A stretch of 64,000 nt of DNA from assembly GCA_028023455.1 (NCBI GenBank), contig JAQFVV010012513.1, forward strand, positions 1,426,001 through 1,490,000, read 5' to 3'. Position numbers and translations under genes: made by a program. Origin of the DNA: Epiperipatus broadwayi (taxonomy: Eukaryota; Onychophora; Udeonychophora; Euonychophora; Peripatidae). Under the pieces are notes generated by a model that worked only from the letters and a program-made list of their open reading frames with translations, was not told where the DNA came from and ran no database searches. The stretch's first letter is position 1. Each line of letters starts with the position of its first letter. This document shows positions 1 to 12,060 of this stretch, in pieces.

Positions 1-2040
1 TGTTAACCTGAATAAATCTCACATTGTCTGAAACAATCAAAAACATATAAGGAAAACAAGTTTATACATGTTTAACTGCGCTAACAACTCTTTCAACAAA
101 TTTCTGTAATATTTTACATCCTATATTTTTAATATATACTTCAGCAACAAACCTTCAACAAAAGAACTATAATAAATTAATGAAAAAATTTGCTTAGTCT
201 CAGGAATTCTCAATTATTATCAATATATAGTTTCTTGGCAACATCAATGGTTAAGGTTATCAGTGTTTACATGGATATAATCCCATTTCTATTCTTTATT
301 ATAATAACAATCCATAGAAATGTTTTAATTCAATATCTATAAAACAAATACGACTAATTCATAATATTAAACTAGCCCTGATTGTAAACAAATATTATGA
401 CAATATACATATATAACTAAGCAGCAATACGACTTAGTCTTATATAGTCTAAATTTTAAGCAGACAAAAGAAATAAAAACTTATTTCTTCTACCATCCAT
501 ATAAACTTACAAAGAGACACAAATCAAGCACTGCAACAATAGGAGTAAATATTTAAATAAGACAAACATGTTATAATGAGAAACATTATTGACTTTCTAA
601 CATACTTTTATTAAGTAGATTCTTAGAAATGAGTAAAACTTTTGTGGTGTCCTTTTTTTTAAAATTTTATTATTATGATTTTTACCCTATATCTATTTCT
701 AAATTTCTCCAATAGCTCCCTTCTTTTTCAAGTTGTTTTCATAAGCCAACTTAATTAAAAATTGCCACCAAAGAATTAATGATTTAACTTCATAAGTGCT
801 GTTACTTTAGCACTATGTTTGAAGATCTAAAAAATTTTTGGTAAATTTATTCTCACAACTAATGGCACATAAACATTACGTCTACCAAACAGTTAATATA
901 TTATTAATTTCACAAAAGCAACCATTATTCATTTCATATTTTTGTATTATATAAAAAAGTAAATTGATATTAATACGTAACATTCAACTTTTTTTATTTT
1001 ATCACAGTTACACAACATAATGTAAGCTTTAATAATTAGTGGATATGAGATGATAGTGCTTAATAAATCTCTATCCATTTGAGACCTATCCAATAACCTG
1101 AACTTGTTTCTAGTTGGATGTTTAGAATTTAATCTATTATTTACTAAAACAGATGTTAGAGGGCATAGCTGTAGTAAAAGAAAAAAGTATGTTGTTGAAA
1201 CAGTAATATGTAATTTGGAATCATGTGATAATGTCTTGTGACATTTTATTGCTTTTTAACTCTTATTCAAGTTAGAATGTAAATTAATTAAATTTGTTGA
1301 CTGTCTTTATGGATTATATCACAATAATATGAAGGCTATAGAAATACTTCATTGAAGAACACTGGGAAGTTTGTAAATATAATAGCTTGATCATAAGATG
1401 TTTTTCAAATTACTGAAAGTAATATTGTACAATTCGCTAAGTACAATGTAAGACACCCTGAATAAGCATTTTATGGTAATCTTGAAGATGGCTTTTTAAG
1501 CAGAGACAGTCATTATATATGTTACAAAAATTAAAGGTCATTCCACAGAATATGGCAGAACTAGAATTAGTTTTGAAGTTAGAAAGTTTACTGTAATACA
1601 AAATAAAAAACAACATGGTAAAATATTGTAACGGCTGTACATTCACATAAAAAAATCCAGAGTTATAGCAAATCATACCAAGGCTGACCAGCATAGAGTG
1701 GTATGAACCTCGTTGTCTGATATAGCCCCAATTCCTTTACTAACGCTCAAAGATTTACCACCTTGCGGATGACACATATGAAGCCACAGCAGCATTTTCC
1801 TTCATCATGTGTCAGTAGTAGAACATTAGTAAAGCACAAGACTATGAGAAATTGACTTACTAACTAATATAGCTATATAGACAATGTGTGGCTTGGACAT
1901 AATTATAAAATATGGATTGTGACTCTTAACTAATGATTAACTAATCAATAAAGACTTACTAATGAGCAACATTGAGACATGAAACAAAAGTTAAATTCAA
2001 AACTAATTTAATGAAAACTAAATATTAAAATTAATAAATG
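1..2040. other. AT-rich non-coding stretch, no gene seen
   Basis: I see no conserved protein, RNA gene or repeat boundary here. A 13-mer at 1715-1727 (GTCTGATATAGCC) recurs at 2753-2765 and hints that this part shares an old repeat with the 2.7-kb patch. The 85-codon minus-strand frame at 1437-1694 resembles no family I know and is treated as chance. Confidence 0.6.
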
Positions 2041-2077
2041 AAAATAATGATTATAATATGTGGCTATATAGGTTGTC

Positions 2078-2425
2078 TCACATGCAGGTGATTAAGTTAG
2101 GGATACAATTTCACATTTGAGTTTGGGTTCACATGCAAGTGATACTGGGGTTATAATCATTTATAGGTTGCCTAGTTACATGTTGCTTTAATTTACATAT
2201 ACATATGTGACAATTTAAATCACTCACAGGTGACATTAATTATTCTGGTTACAAATTAGTTACACTACCAGATTTATTACAGATACATATATCACTCATA
2301 GGTGATAATTTTAATAAGATCATTTACTGTTTATATAGCAATTCCAATCACATGCAGGTGATTGTAGTTTGGATTAAAAATCATTTAATTTACTTTGCTA
2401 TATATAGATATCACTTGCAGGTGAT
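2078..2425. repeat. Array of six palindromic CAGGTG-type (E-box) motifs
   Basis: Six 15-bp motifs of the form TCAC-(7 nt)-GTGA(T/C) start at 2078, 2129, 2220, 2292, 2348 and 2411. The clearest form is TCACATGCAGGTGAT. Five carry CAGGTG, CAAGTG or CATAGGTGA-type cores and every one keeps the flanking TCAC/GTGA inverted repeat. Several units also carry a GCTATATA or TTATAGGTTG string between motifs, so this is probably a degenerate tandem repeat with units of roughly 50-90 bp. CAGGTG is the core bound by Snail/ZEB zinc fingers and some bHLH dimers, so a regulatory role is possible but is inference only. Each motif could also form a small cruciform. Confidence 0.6.
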
Positions 2426-2639
2426 GAAGAAATTATACGTGTAAAATTACAGTTTCATGAGCCTTAAGATTACTTTATACATCAAGGTTAATTTGCTCAT
2501 GACCATCTATGCCTAGTTTATGCTATATAATAGTATCTATATCCACTTTAGAGCTAGAAGAAGTGATTATAAACATTGACAAAGAGTATGACATTTTTAT
2601 TAAGTGCGAATACTTAATATCCTCTATATAGCTTATGTG

Positions 2640-2960
2640 CCTATGAAATTAGATTTGAATTCAGATCAAAGCTGAAAACACAGTTATTATGGCGGGATGA
2701 ACTGATGATTGGCAGTCAGACTTCAGATACCATGGCGTATAGAAAATATAAAGTCTGATATAGCCTCTGCATCTCGAGAGTGCCTTTTCATGGATCTCTT
2801 ACCAAGTAACGGTTCCTTTTCACCGTACTTCTTGCTGTGGAAATAAGAGACCTTTTAGACCGGCGATCGAACAACTAATTAAACTATGGGAGTCTCATGC
2901 TCCATTTCTGAGGATGCAGAATGGGGTAGGATAGCCAATCTCCATCTGCAAAAGATAGTT
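2640..2960. other. GC-richer patch, possible old tRNA-derived repeat on minus strand
   Basis: This stretch is less AT-rich than its surroundings. On the minus strand, 2862-2872 reads GTTCGATCGCC, close to the pol III B-box consensus GGTTCGANTCC. It shares the 13-mer GTCTGATATAGCC (2753-2765) with 1715-1727. No A box or cloverleaf could be drawn, so a decayed SINE is only one option; an LTR fragment or an untranslated exon are others. Confidence 0.2.
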
Positions 2961-4173
2961 ATCTGAACTAAAAGAATAATGGTGTAGCCCTTACACATAC
3001 GACCATTAAAAATATGCACAGCAACAAATATATATATGCCATAGCGTTTCTTAAAGACACACTTGCACCGCTGACCACACCATTATATATTATAGAAATT
3101 CAGATGCTAAACAATAGTTTCCTTCATGAAACTACCATGTATCAGTTCATTAGGTAGCATCTATAATTATGCTATTAAGAAAAACTTAGGAATCTAATTT
3201 GTAAAGCTATCTATATAGGGATTTATAACTTTAGGAGGAGTACAGCACATTATTGAGCATTAAGATATAAAGTTATAGCTTTATGCTGTATTTCAATCAC
3301 TCCAGCTAAACATTAGTTAAATATTATCTCGAAAGCAAATCTATCTTAAAACAGCTGTAAGCTTTTAATTATCTCTTAAACAAGATATTTTATCCCTTTC
3401 AAAACAAGTTTCTTTTGCGTTCCCAGACGCTATATTATCTATATTGAAACGGAAATCTTCAATCCCTTTCCGTTTCACCATCAACCTAATGACCTACTCG
3501 TCTAAACTAATTTCGAACCTATTTTTAATGTAAAAATGTAATATATAAGTTGAGCGGGAAAACTTTGCTACAATGGCCGCTTGAATGGCATCATCCATTT
3601 ACATATGAAAACACACTATAATTAGACAGGTTTGATACAATTATAGCGGAGAAATGCTCATAATTTATTATAAAATGTTTTATTAATTTTCAGTCAATTC
3701 TTAATTATATTCGCTATTATATTCGTATGTGGATAGATAAGTTAAACATTGGAATGATATATATATATTTAAGTTTAAATAAAGATACCGTAAAACATTT
3801 TCTTTAAATTATATTTAACGGTTTTCTGATTTAATGTTTTACATATATAATTGAAACTAAAGTATTTTCTTTAAATTTGCTTTTTTTTTTAATAAACAAA
3901 TAATATGTAAGAACAAATATGTTAAAAGTTATTTATTTCAGTAAAATAAAAATCATCCATTTGTAATTAAAAATGAGAATTTTGTGTAAACAAGAGATCA
4001 ATTAGTGACTGCACCCCGGGTAAAAAGTAAAATCTGTTTTCTGATTGATTTTTGTTTGCAACAAAAGACTTTTTCATTAAATCAGAATACCGTTCCTTCT
4101 GCTAAGTAATAACACCTGAAAAGGAATTTAATTAATGAAAATGAATCAAATTATATAGTTTATATATATATAT
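2961..4173. other. AT-rich non-coding stretch
   Basis: Apart from the weak promoter-like patch near 3.55 kb, I see only AT-rich sequence and short homopolymers. There are no coding-like frames and no repeat boundaries. Confidence 0.5.
3540..3590. promoter_or_regulatory. Possible core-promoter patch (E2F-like and YY1-like sites)
   Basis: GCGGGAAA at 3554-3561 matches the E2F core read on the opposite strand, and ATGGCCGC at 3573-3580 resembles a YY1 initiator. They lie 11 bp apart in AT-rich DNA. The ATG inside the YY1-like site is followed by a stop after two codons on the plus strand. No exon is recognised on either side, so this may be chance. Confidence 0.15.
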
Positions 4174-4253
4174 TTTCATATGTCATAGCATCGGCCGGGA
4201 CGCGAACCCACAACTGTCTGCAACCAACTACTTGCTTGCATGGCAGCTGCGAT
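4174..4253 (-). mobile_element. tRNA-Gly-derived SINE, 5'-truncated
   Basis: Read on the minus strand, this matches the 3' three quarters of the SINE at 46043-46155. It has the anticodon-side GCAGCTGCCATGCAAGC, the inserted GTTGGTTGCAGAC segment, the B box GGGTTCGCGTCCC, the acceptor-stem remnant CCGATGC and the tail TATGACATATGAAAA. It breaks off just after the A box position, so the internal promoter is incomplete and this copy should be transcriptionally dead. The A-rich tail runs into a TA tract at about 4160-4172. Confidence 0.8.
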
Positions 4254-4339
4254 ACATTTTTTTAAGGAAATTAAATATAACACCTTGGAGATTTTATCAG
4301 TTGTTGTAGAAATTGAATTATATTATTTTGCTTTAATTA

Positions 4340-4740
4340 AAAGTCAATTGGCCCCGAGGCTTACGAAATTCCAGAAAGGTGTTAAAGTTTAGTAGAAGGA
4401 TATAAATAGGCCTTATTTTAAGCGGGAAAGAGAGAATCCATCTTACTTTTGAAGAGAATCCATCTTACTTTTGAAGAGAGTCAACAGGAGAAGCTTTATA
4501 TTTGTTCAACCTTAACATGTCTGGCTAAAGTCAGGCAAAATTTTGCTGCTTTCCCGTGATGGAACGCCTAGTTCAATCCATCAAAATGCCGAAGCAACAA
4601 CCACACCAAATAAAAGATGTCATAAGCCGCTAAAAGAACTTGCCTTCGTTGCAACACCATTTTTAAATCGTCTCGCAACTGAATAAGAACATGCCATAAG
4701 CCACCAAAGAACTCACCTTCGTTCCAGCTCGAATCTATCC
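4340..4740 (+). other. GC-richer patch with TATA box and two short tandem duplications; possible LTR or promoter
   Basis: A TATA-like box TATAAATA lies at 4401-4408. A perfect 22-bp direct duplication follows (4431-4452 and 4453-4474). A second, imperfect duplication of about 40 bp with 74-bp period lies at about 4618-4655 and 4692-4729, sharing CATAAGCC and CCTTCGTT. The layout would suit the promoter end of a retroelement LTR or of a non-coding transcript. No LTR pair, primer binding site or coding sequence was found, so the call is tentative. Confidence 0.25.
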
Positions 4741-5559
4741 AGTCCAGCTATAGAACTGTTATACTATTATTTAAAATAGCAGAGCTCTGTGAATTTCAAA
4801 AACAATCATGATTTCTTCAAAAACAGGTTAGCTAACCATATTATCGAAACTTCTTTCTAAATTTTTTTCAAATAATCTTTAAATTCTATAAAATGAAATA
4901 CTTTTGTAAATTTCTTTATTAATTCAATATTGTAAACTCTTTCTATAAATGAAATACTTTGCTAAATTTCTGTGTTAATTAATGTTTTGCTATATAATTT
5001 AATCACTGCAGTTATATTTTGCTTTTCTTTTGCTTATTTTTAATAATTATTAATTATGCCTATGTTTCGAAACGGCGTGCATTTAATTATAGAATATGTT
5101 TTTAAACATATAAATTTAACATCTTCGTATTATTATTTATATAGCGTCATTTCGTGCGCTGTTTCGAAACCCAAATTCATATTTTTTCATTTAATAAATT
5201 AATTAATATAAATATAAAATGTGGCTTTTCAACCTTTAATTATTATATTACTAAAGATTAAACTAGCCTGGAGTGCAAGCATAAGTATATTTTTTAGTAA
5301 AGTATTCGTAAGTCCCTTATTAAATATACTTTTCCCCCTTTTAAAAGTTTATTAGTTATAGATAACTAAAGAGATTGAACGGGATAAAGTAAAGTTTGTA
5401 TATACATTCCTGTCAGTAGCATATCGTATTTCTCATGCTACAGAAGAGTTGGCTCTTTTGATCAAGCTGATTATCTAGTGTTCATTTAATATATGATCTT
5501 TAATTTATAATATCCTTCGGCTTGGCGGATGTGGGATTTATTAATATTTTCTCGTTGTG
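4741..5559. other. AT-rich non-coding stretch
   Basis: Nothing recognisable was seen beyond AT-rich sequence. Confidence 0.5.
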
Positions 5560-5945
5560 CTGTTCTTTTTGAGATATATATATAAGATGGAGCCACGGCA
5601 TTGCCAGCACATCTTCTCTTATGGGTAGTGCAGTAGCGAAGTCTGAGCTACGGGCCAGATTAGCACGTAAGTCCCCCGCCTCTGAACCAAATAAAGGTTC
5701 CCCATTAGCAGCATGACGACCGGTTCTTGGGTAAACCGTTGTTTGTCACAAAAACCCTAAAACTATTCTTCCATCCGCAGAGCCACTTTATTATTATATT
5801 TTACTTGTGCCTAGCGTATTAGTAAAATCATTATAGCCAACTCTCCCTCCCTAATATGCAGTCTTCGGCGTTAATCCGAAGCAATCTTGAAAACCCGTTC
5901 GATCTAAAGCTATCTGGGACACTTTAAAAGCCCATAGTTAATATA
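5560..5945. other. GC-richer patch of unknown origin
   Basis: This stretch is compositionally distinct from its flanks. A perfect 6-bp hairpin lies at 5863-5881 (CTTCGG stem, 7-nt loop, CCGAAG). No open frame of useful length, cloverleaf or terminal repeat was found. It may be an exon of a non-coding transcript or a decayed transposable element. I cannot assign it. Confidence 0.3.
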
Positions 5946-6294
5946 AATTTATTATAATTAAGATGGATTATTAAGCTTCACTCCAGACTTGGATTGATTT
6001 CACGTACAATAGCCACATGAACTGATGATGAAAGGGCATAACTGGTAAAAGTTAATGTAGTGATTAGTTATATAGTCGGGTATTTGTTTCCATTAAATAA
6101 TATTGGAGCAATTAAATAATAGCCAACGTATCAATTATTGGCCTAGAGTAATGTTACTTTATAAATAAAATGCCTGCGTGCATTTGCCAACAACAATTGT
6201 CAATAAATATATTTTAATTTATCATATATCAGTTTCTGTCTTATTATTAAATCAATCCAATTCACTAATTGCCCATAAGTATTCATTAGTAAAG

Positions 6295-6575
6295 CCCCTA
6301 TTATTTAAATATGTTAGATTTTATCTGTGGGATGTCTAGTATTTACGTTGTTTATATATATGTTTAAGTCCATGAGTCTTATTGTTTTCTCCGATTTGCT
6401 AGTGGCCGGATGAAGAATTAAATCTCGTGTGCTACCCCTATTATTTAAATATGTTAGATTTTATCTGTGGGATGTCTAGTATTTACGTTGTTTATATATA
6501 TGTTTAAGTCCATGAGTCTTATTGTTTTCTCCGATTTGCTAGTGGGCCAGATGAAGAATTAAATCTCGTGTGCTA
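6295..6575 (+). repeat. Near-perfect 140-bp direct tandem duplication
   Basis: The unit that begins CCCCTATTATTTAAATATG at 6295 repeats from 6435. The copies are identical except in one small patch (AGTGGCCGGATG in copy 1, AGTGGGCCAGATG in copy 2). Such identity in otherwise diverged non-coding DNA points to a recent duplication, or to a read-level assembly artefact at a repeat. No transposon termini bound the unit. Confidence 0.9.
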
Positions 6576-6579
6576 CCAT

Positions 6580-6760
6580 TGTTATGTTATCCATTGGGTG
6601 TTAGATCTGGTGCTTGGAGGGTGGGTTCGAATCCAGGCTGGTCCCTGACCTAAATCTCAGGCTTGACTGGGTTTGAAGTACATTTTGTGAGTTCCAGCTC
6701 ATGTTAGATGGATAAGCATGTTTTGACTGGCACAATATGTGTGGAGATGTAATGGCTCTT
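6580..6760 (+). repeat. Possible tRNA-related SINE remnant with a perfect B box
   Basis: GGTTCGAATCC at 6624-6634 matches the pol III B-box consensus exactly and is followed by about 120 bp of GC-richer sequence. An A box 30-60 bp upstream is not clear. It does not match the tRNA-Gly SINE tail seen elsewhere in the window, so it would be a different family. It starts immediately after the 140-bp tandem duplication. Confidence 0.35.
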
Positions 6761-7755
6761 CACTAAGCATTTAATTAATAGTAAAACTCCATTTTGAACA
6801 AATACAGCATAAACTACTACACAAAGGAAAATCATAAAGTTTGGCATAGATTTACTTAGAAAGAAATGTAAGTTTAAAGAGCAGATATCACGTAAGTGAA
6901 ATCTGAAATTTGGCTCTGTTTTAGTATAGTTTGAAAAGGAAATTGCAACACAATTAGTTTATATCTGATCGACCCAGTTCACGCCAAATTTAAGTTGTGT
7001 ACAAGAATTAATCAAGGCAAATATTATTATTACATTAAAATATGTAAAAGCAAATATCATTAAGTTAAAATATGTAAAAATAGTCTAGAAACTTAATTAT
7101 CATTTTAGAATGAAGCATTTAAAACTATACCCAATTTAGAATAAAGCATTTAAAACTATATAGTAACAAAATTTATGATAATTAATTTAAAATCAATCAC
7201 TTTAAGCAAGTAACAACTAACCAACTTTTAATAACACAGAATAAGGTAAATATGTTGAACTAGATCAATCAGAGATAACCCAGCAAACCAACAAATAAAT
7301 TAATAAATACATGGAGTACGTAAATCAATAAATAAGATATCAACTCAGTATAAAAATCAAATCAGTTATTAACCCAAATCAGGCAAGATTTTAAGATGAA
7401 GACAAAAGAAATCAAAATTACATTTTAGTAGTGATCTTAAAGTACATTATTGCTATGGCCATAGGTTAGATTTAGCTAGCTTTAGGAACTATCACATTTT
7501 AGTTGAATTATTAATTTTAAGTAGAGGAAGGTTTTTACCAGCTCTTCTATCCACTGGCACTTGTTTCATGTTGAAAGGCTCTGTCAATGGGCAAATTCTT
7601 CTTACGGTTCTCCTCTTGCTGCTCTCTGCATGGTAGACTTCCCGGATTAGGAAGGCAAGAAAAATGCCTTCTACTCAGACTGCATTATAATTAACAAATT
7701 TTAAAACATAAGTTGTCAACGAATTGACTTGAATTAATGTTCAAATAAATCCAAA
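6761..7755. other. AT-rich stretch; GC-richer patch at 7540-7680
   Basis: No gene was recognised. The 7540-7680 part is less AT-rich and lies just upstream of the candidate first exon at 7756. It could be 5' untranslated or promoter sequence. Confidence 0.35.
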
Positions 7756-7805
7756 ATGGCTGCAGAGGCTTATATTATCAGCTTACGCCCCTCTTCTCGG
7801 TCATA
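7756..7805 (+). CDS. Candidate first coding exon, protein unknown
   Basis: An ATG in a strong Kozak context (A at -3, G at +4) opens a 16-codon frame that begins MAAEAYIISLRPSSRS and runs to a consensus 5' splice site GTAAGT at 7806-7811, leaving the exon in phase 2. If unspliced, the frame would stop at once (TAG at 7804-7806). The start codon overlaps an AAAATGGCTGC string resembling the YY1 initiator that often spans the start of housekeeping genes. The peptide is not one I recognise. No following exon could be joined: the acceptor at about 8801 opens a frame that stops after 13 codons. What is seen is the motif combination; that it is a gene is inference. Confidence 0.25.
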
Positions 7806-7811
7806 GTAAGT

Positions 7812-9019
7812 TTTTAGATTTGTTTTGCTAATTTTCTTGCTGTATTCCCAGAATCGTGGAATAACGCTGTTTTTATTTCTTACAGCTGAGTTTTACAGCT
7901 GGTCATGCACGATTTCTTTTTAATTACTCAGGATAATTTATTCTACAACTTAGTGCTACTTTTAATTTTTTAATTAGGTCACACTACAGTGAGAAAGATT
8001 AAATTTTATAATACCATTTTTTTTTCGAAAACAAATCTACAGATGGAAAACATCTGGTTATATATGTAACTCGATTAATTTAATTTAGCAATATATGCAG
8101 AACTATATAATTTCAAATATTACTTTTTTAGAATAAATATTTTAAATAAAGAAATTTATAATGTTTTAAATCTGTTAATATTATTCTGTCCTGCATATAT
8201 GTAGTTTCTTGTTACACATACAACACATTTTTCATTAATTTACTCCTAGAAATATATATGTGTGTATATATGGGTTTTTACATATACAGGTACCATTTTT
8301 CTACTGTGTGCTAAGATATACACACACATACATAACTAATACTTTTATGTTTAAATTTAGCCTGATTTTAATACAATTTTAACCTGATATACGAGGATTT
8401 GGTGATAGTTACATATATAGAAATACTACTATAGTATATAGTAGGTGAAACAGTATGATTGTCAAAGCTGACTGTTTCAATATCAAGTAATAAACAATGT
8501 ACCAGAATGCTCTATATGTGGATATAATTATGATTCACAAATTGGTTAGTTTAATCATCGCAAAATTTATCTTTAGCGTATTATTTTATTACATTTTGTT
8601 TTAAAAGTGTTAAAATTATTCCATCCAGAACTTTGTCATGGTTCACTCTTGATAAATGTAATAATGATTATCGCTAACTATTTATTAAATTAGAAATTAT
8701 CTCTAGGCCAGATATAAATTTAAATCTTAGTTAACGATTAATATAAATTTCATTTCTTTTAAAATGAAACATACACACATGAAGTATTTTTTTTTTTTTA
8801 GCCACAGTCTAATACAGATGTTCCTAATAGCTACCACATGACACATTCTTGGATCACATGAATGAAGACACTATTTTTTTCTTTTGATGTTTACATAGTC
8901 ATACAAGTTTGCATGTGATTACTGGAGATGATATTAAGATATAAAACTGAAGGATTTCATATCTGCATTTTTGAAATTATTCTTTAAGTGACTTAATTAA
9001 AAAGATTTTTATAAGTTTT
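7812..9019. other. AT-rich non-coding stretch (possible intron)
   Basis: I see only AT-rich sequence. A strong-looking polypyrimidine/AG acceptor occurs near 8785-8801, but what follows stops quickly in all frames. Confidence 0.45.
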
Positions 9020-9490
9020 AATATAGGGTATATGAGCACATACTTTCACATGACCCACCACTCTCCACTCTATCTAATAACACTGATACACTTAAACACA
9101 TATATGTTGAAAAGATAAATAATCACCAATATACGTATTTCATACTAAACCAGCAACCATCAGTTGGTCCAGATTATCATTTCTACACATATATACTATG
9201 TGCTCAGATATATATATTAAGATAGACAATTTTCATACTTTAATGGACAGGCTTCAATCTACTCCACACTCCAACTCTTCAACCATCCATCCAATTGAAA
9301 ATCTGATGATGAAACGCTCAAAGGCCACCCTGATGCCGAGATTCTTGTCGCACCCATGTTAATCTAAAGTCAATCTGAACCCCACATGTACAGGACATAA
9401 TCCAATTAATATATATGCAAGGATGGGCAGACATCTCTATAATGTAATAACTGAAACACAGGCTTATTATATACCTGTGTCTATATATAT
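9020..9490 (-). repeat. R1 dispersed repeat, copy A
   Basis: R1 is my label for a roughly 0.5-kb repeat. Its orientation is set so that it ends with the string that is B-box-like in other copies (near CTGTGCTCATATACCC). Copy A is complete. Read on the minus strand it runs from CCTGTGTTTCAGTTATTACA (9450-9469) through a block containing GGCCTTTGAGCG and a block containing CTGGACCAACTGATG, to the TATACCCTATATT end near 9020. It has no convincing coding potential. It forms an inverted pair with copy C and is head-to-tail with copy B. Confidence 0.85.
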
Positions 9491-9700
9491 GTAATATATG
9501 GTATATGAGTACAGACTTTTACACGACCCACCACTCTCCACTCTACCTAATAACACTGATACACTTAAATACATATATGTTGAAAAGATAATCACCAATA
9601 TATGTATTTCATGCTAAACCAGCAATCATCAGTTGGTCCAGATTATCATCTCTACACATATATACTTGTAAGTGCTCAGATATATATTAAGATAGACACA
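9491..9700 (-). repeat. R1 copy B, truncated
   Basis: This repeats the terminal 210 bp of copy A in the same orientation, beginning right after copy A. It stops at GATAGACACA (9691-9700), where the sequence flips into inverted copy C. It therefore forms the spacer of the large palindrome. Confidence 0.85.
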
Positions 9701-10205
9701 TGTATATAATAAGCCTGTGTTTCAGTTATTACATTATAGAGATGTCTGCCCATCCTTGCATATGTATTAATTGGATTATGTCCTGTACATGTGGTGTTCA
9801 GATTGACTTTAGATCAACATGAGTGTGCCAAGAATTTCGGCCTCAGGGTGGCCTTTGAGCGTTCTATCATCAGATTTTCAAGTAGATGGACGGTTGAAGA
9901 GTTGGAGTGTGGAGTAGATTGAAGCCTGTCCATTAAAGTATGAAGATTGTCTATCTTAATATATATATCTGACCACTTATAGTATATATGGGTAGAGATG
10001 ATAATCTGGACCAACTGATGATTGCTGGTTTAGCATGAAATATGTAAATTGGTGATTATTTATCTTTTCAACATATATGTGTTTAAGTGTATCAGTGTTA
10101 TTAGATAGAGTGGAGAGTGGTGGGTCGTGTGAAAGTCTGTGCTCATATACCCTATATTACATATTTATAGACACAGGTATATAATAAGCCTGTGTTTCAG
10201 TTATA
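9701..10205 (+). repeat. R1 copy C plus start of a further unit
   Basis: This is the reverse complement of copy A over nearly its whole length. It is followed, after CTATATTACATATTTATAGACACAGG, by the first part of another R1 unit (10170-10205), giving the same junction as between copies A and B. The 66-codon minus-strand frame at 9814-10014 is simply a translation of this repeat and has a counterpart in the copy at 34.3 kb. It is not a gene. Confidence 0.85.
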
Positions 10206-11596
10206 ATTTTTAATAACCTTTATTACCAAATATGTGTGTGCGCGCATACGTTAAACAAGTATAGTTGTAAAGGTACAAATACCATTGTAATTATGCTGCA
10301 GTTAAATAGTTGGCCAAAAATAAATAAACTTTTTTTGTTTTAAATACAAAAGAAAAAATTTCAAATTGTGTTTTAAGGCAACTATTTAGTAGCAAACCTC
10401 ATGATGCGTGTTATCTCCTGGCGGTGAAATCAAGAGTGAAAGATTTCCGTGACAGTACTTATTCCGCAAGGTCTTATCTTTTCAGTAGTCGATTTCATAA
10501 ATTATCTTGTTTCATAAACTGTGGAATAATTTTATAATAAAGTTATTACTAGTGAAGTGTAATAGGTTAAATTATTAGTTAATTGTAGTATATATGTCTC
10601 GTTCAAAGTCCCTTTAATGAGGGCGGATGTGGAATTTGGCGTTTTTACTGCGCAGTATCCCATTTACTATCTTTTACGTATACTTACGTATTCATATAAC
10701 AGTTATATATCAAGAACAGCTCTCTATTTTAAAGGTCATCAGTTGTAATTAAGTCATCTGTTAATATGACAGGTTAGTGCATTTAAAGTATAAGCCCCAG
10801 ATACGTATTAGTGTTTGTCTTCATCATTATGGATCGTAATTCAAAGCTGGGAACAATACAGTTATGCACCAACAATCAGTTTTAACTCCATTTTAATATT
10901 CAAACTACCAGTCTGAATCTCATAATATACTATAATTTTGCTTATAAGCCAAACGTCTTGAGCAGTTATAATCTAATTCTGGATAACAACTATTTTAGTA
11001 ATCCAATATTTTTTCTAACTGTAGATACCTTCTTCTGCTGGACATGAATTTAATAACAAAAAATCACTTTTATTTGACAGTTCTTAAATACAATTTCATT
11101 CATAATAAGCTTACGCAGTTAGTGATCTCAAGTCACAAATATACAGTTATATGCTTAGTTTGAATTAGTGGTATAGTATCGACTCTGGAGTATAAGATTC
11201 TCAAATTGATTTCAGTTGTAGCATTTCCTACTGTTAAACTTTTTACGAATTCCTGTAAATAAACTCATTGAATTATTTATTTATTTATTAGCAAAAATTG
11301 GCATAAATTCAAAACACTAGTTATTTTGCATTTCACTCTTTTAACAAAAATAGAGTTAGATGTGATTGGAGCTGACCAAAGATGGACTGGGTTCAAAACA
11401 CTATGAGTATTGAATTTTAGGTTTTTGGATTTAAACAGAAAAATTTAATTATATATGATGGAAATTATATATAATTAAATATTTTCTTGGAAACTCCAAC
11501 AAAATAACTATAATAGGTTAATGACAAAACCAGTTTAGTCTTAGTGATTATCAATTAGTCATTAAAGGCTAAAGGTTAACTCCATTTATACTGATA
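10206..11596. other. AT-rich non-coding stretch
   Basis: A slightly GC-richer part at about 10380-10680 shows no recognisable feature. The rest is AT-rich with no gene seen. Confidence 0.45.
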
Positions 11597-12060
11597 TTAT
11601 GTCCTTATATATATATATATATATAACAATTATTAAGTTAAAATATATTACATTAAATAGATGTTAAAAAGTAAATGCTATTACAGTAAATGAGACACAC
11701 TCCCTCTAGTCATCCAATAATATGATAATAAGAAAGTGTAACTATTTTCAAATTGGTTCTCTTTACATATTAAGATGACCTGAACAACCACAGAAGGTGG
11801 TGTGAGAATGATTTTTATATAACAATGTAAAGAAATTATTTCCTGTTTTTAAACATCACAACAAACCTTTATATAATAAATGTGTAACAAAAACAATTAC
11901 TAAATGAAATATATAACAGCAAATAGATTGTTTAAATAGTAAATATTATTATAGTAACTGAGATTTATTCCCTCTAGTCATACAACACTATGCTTAAGAA
12001 TTATTGACACATCTCCTTCTGTAGTTGGTCAGAACTATCTTCTTGTTATATAAAAAGAGC
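11597..12060 (+). repeat. Degenerate direct repeat, two units of about 270 bp
   Basis: Two related blocks each contain, in order, an AACAATTA(T/C)TAA string, an AAATAGAT string, TATTA(C/T)AGTAA(A/C)TGAG and TCCCTCTAGTCAT. The second and fourth match closely (11711-11723 and 11970-11982 share CCCTCTAGTCAT). Divergence is high, so the duplication is old. It lies immediately upstream of the large inverted duplication. Confidence 0.5.

Noticed and set aside
9814-10014. 66-codon minus-strand frame resembling the one at 34136-34411
   Set aside because: The similarity comes from shared R1 repeat DNA; the second frame also reads through a TA tract.
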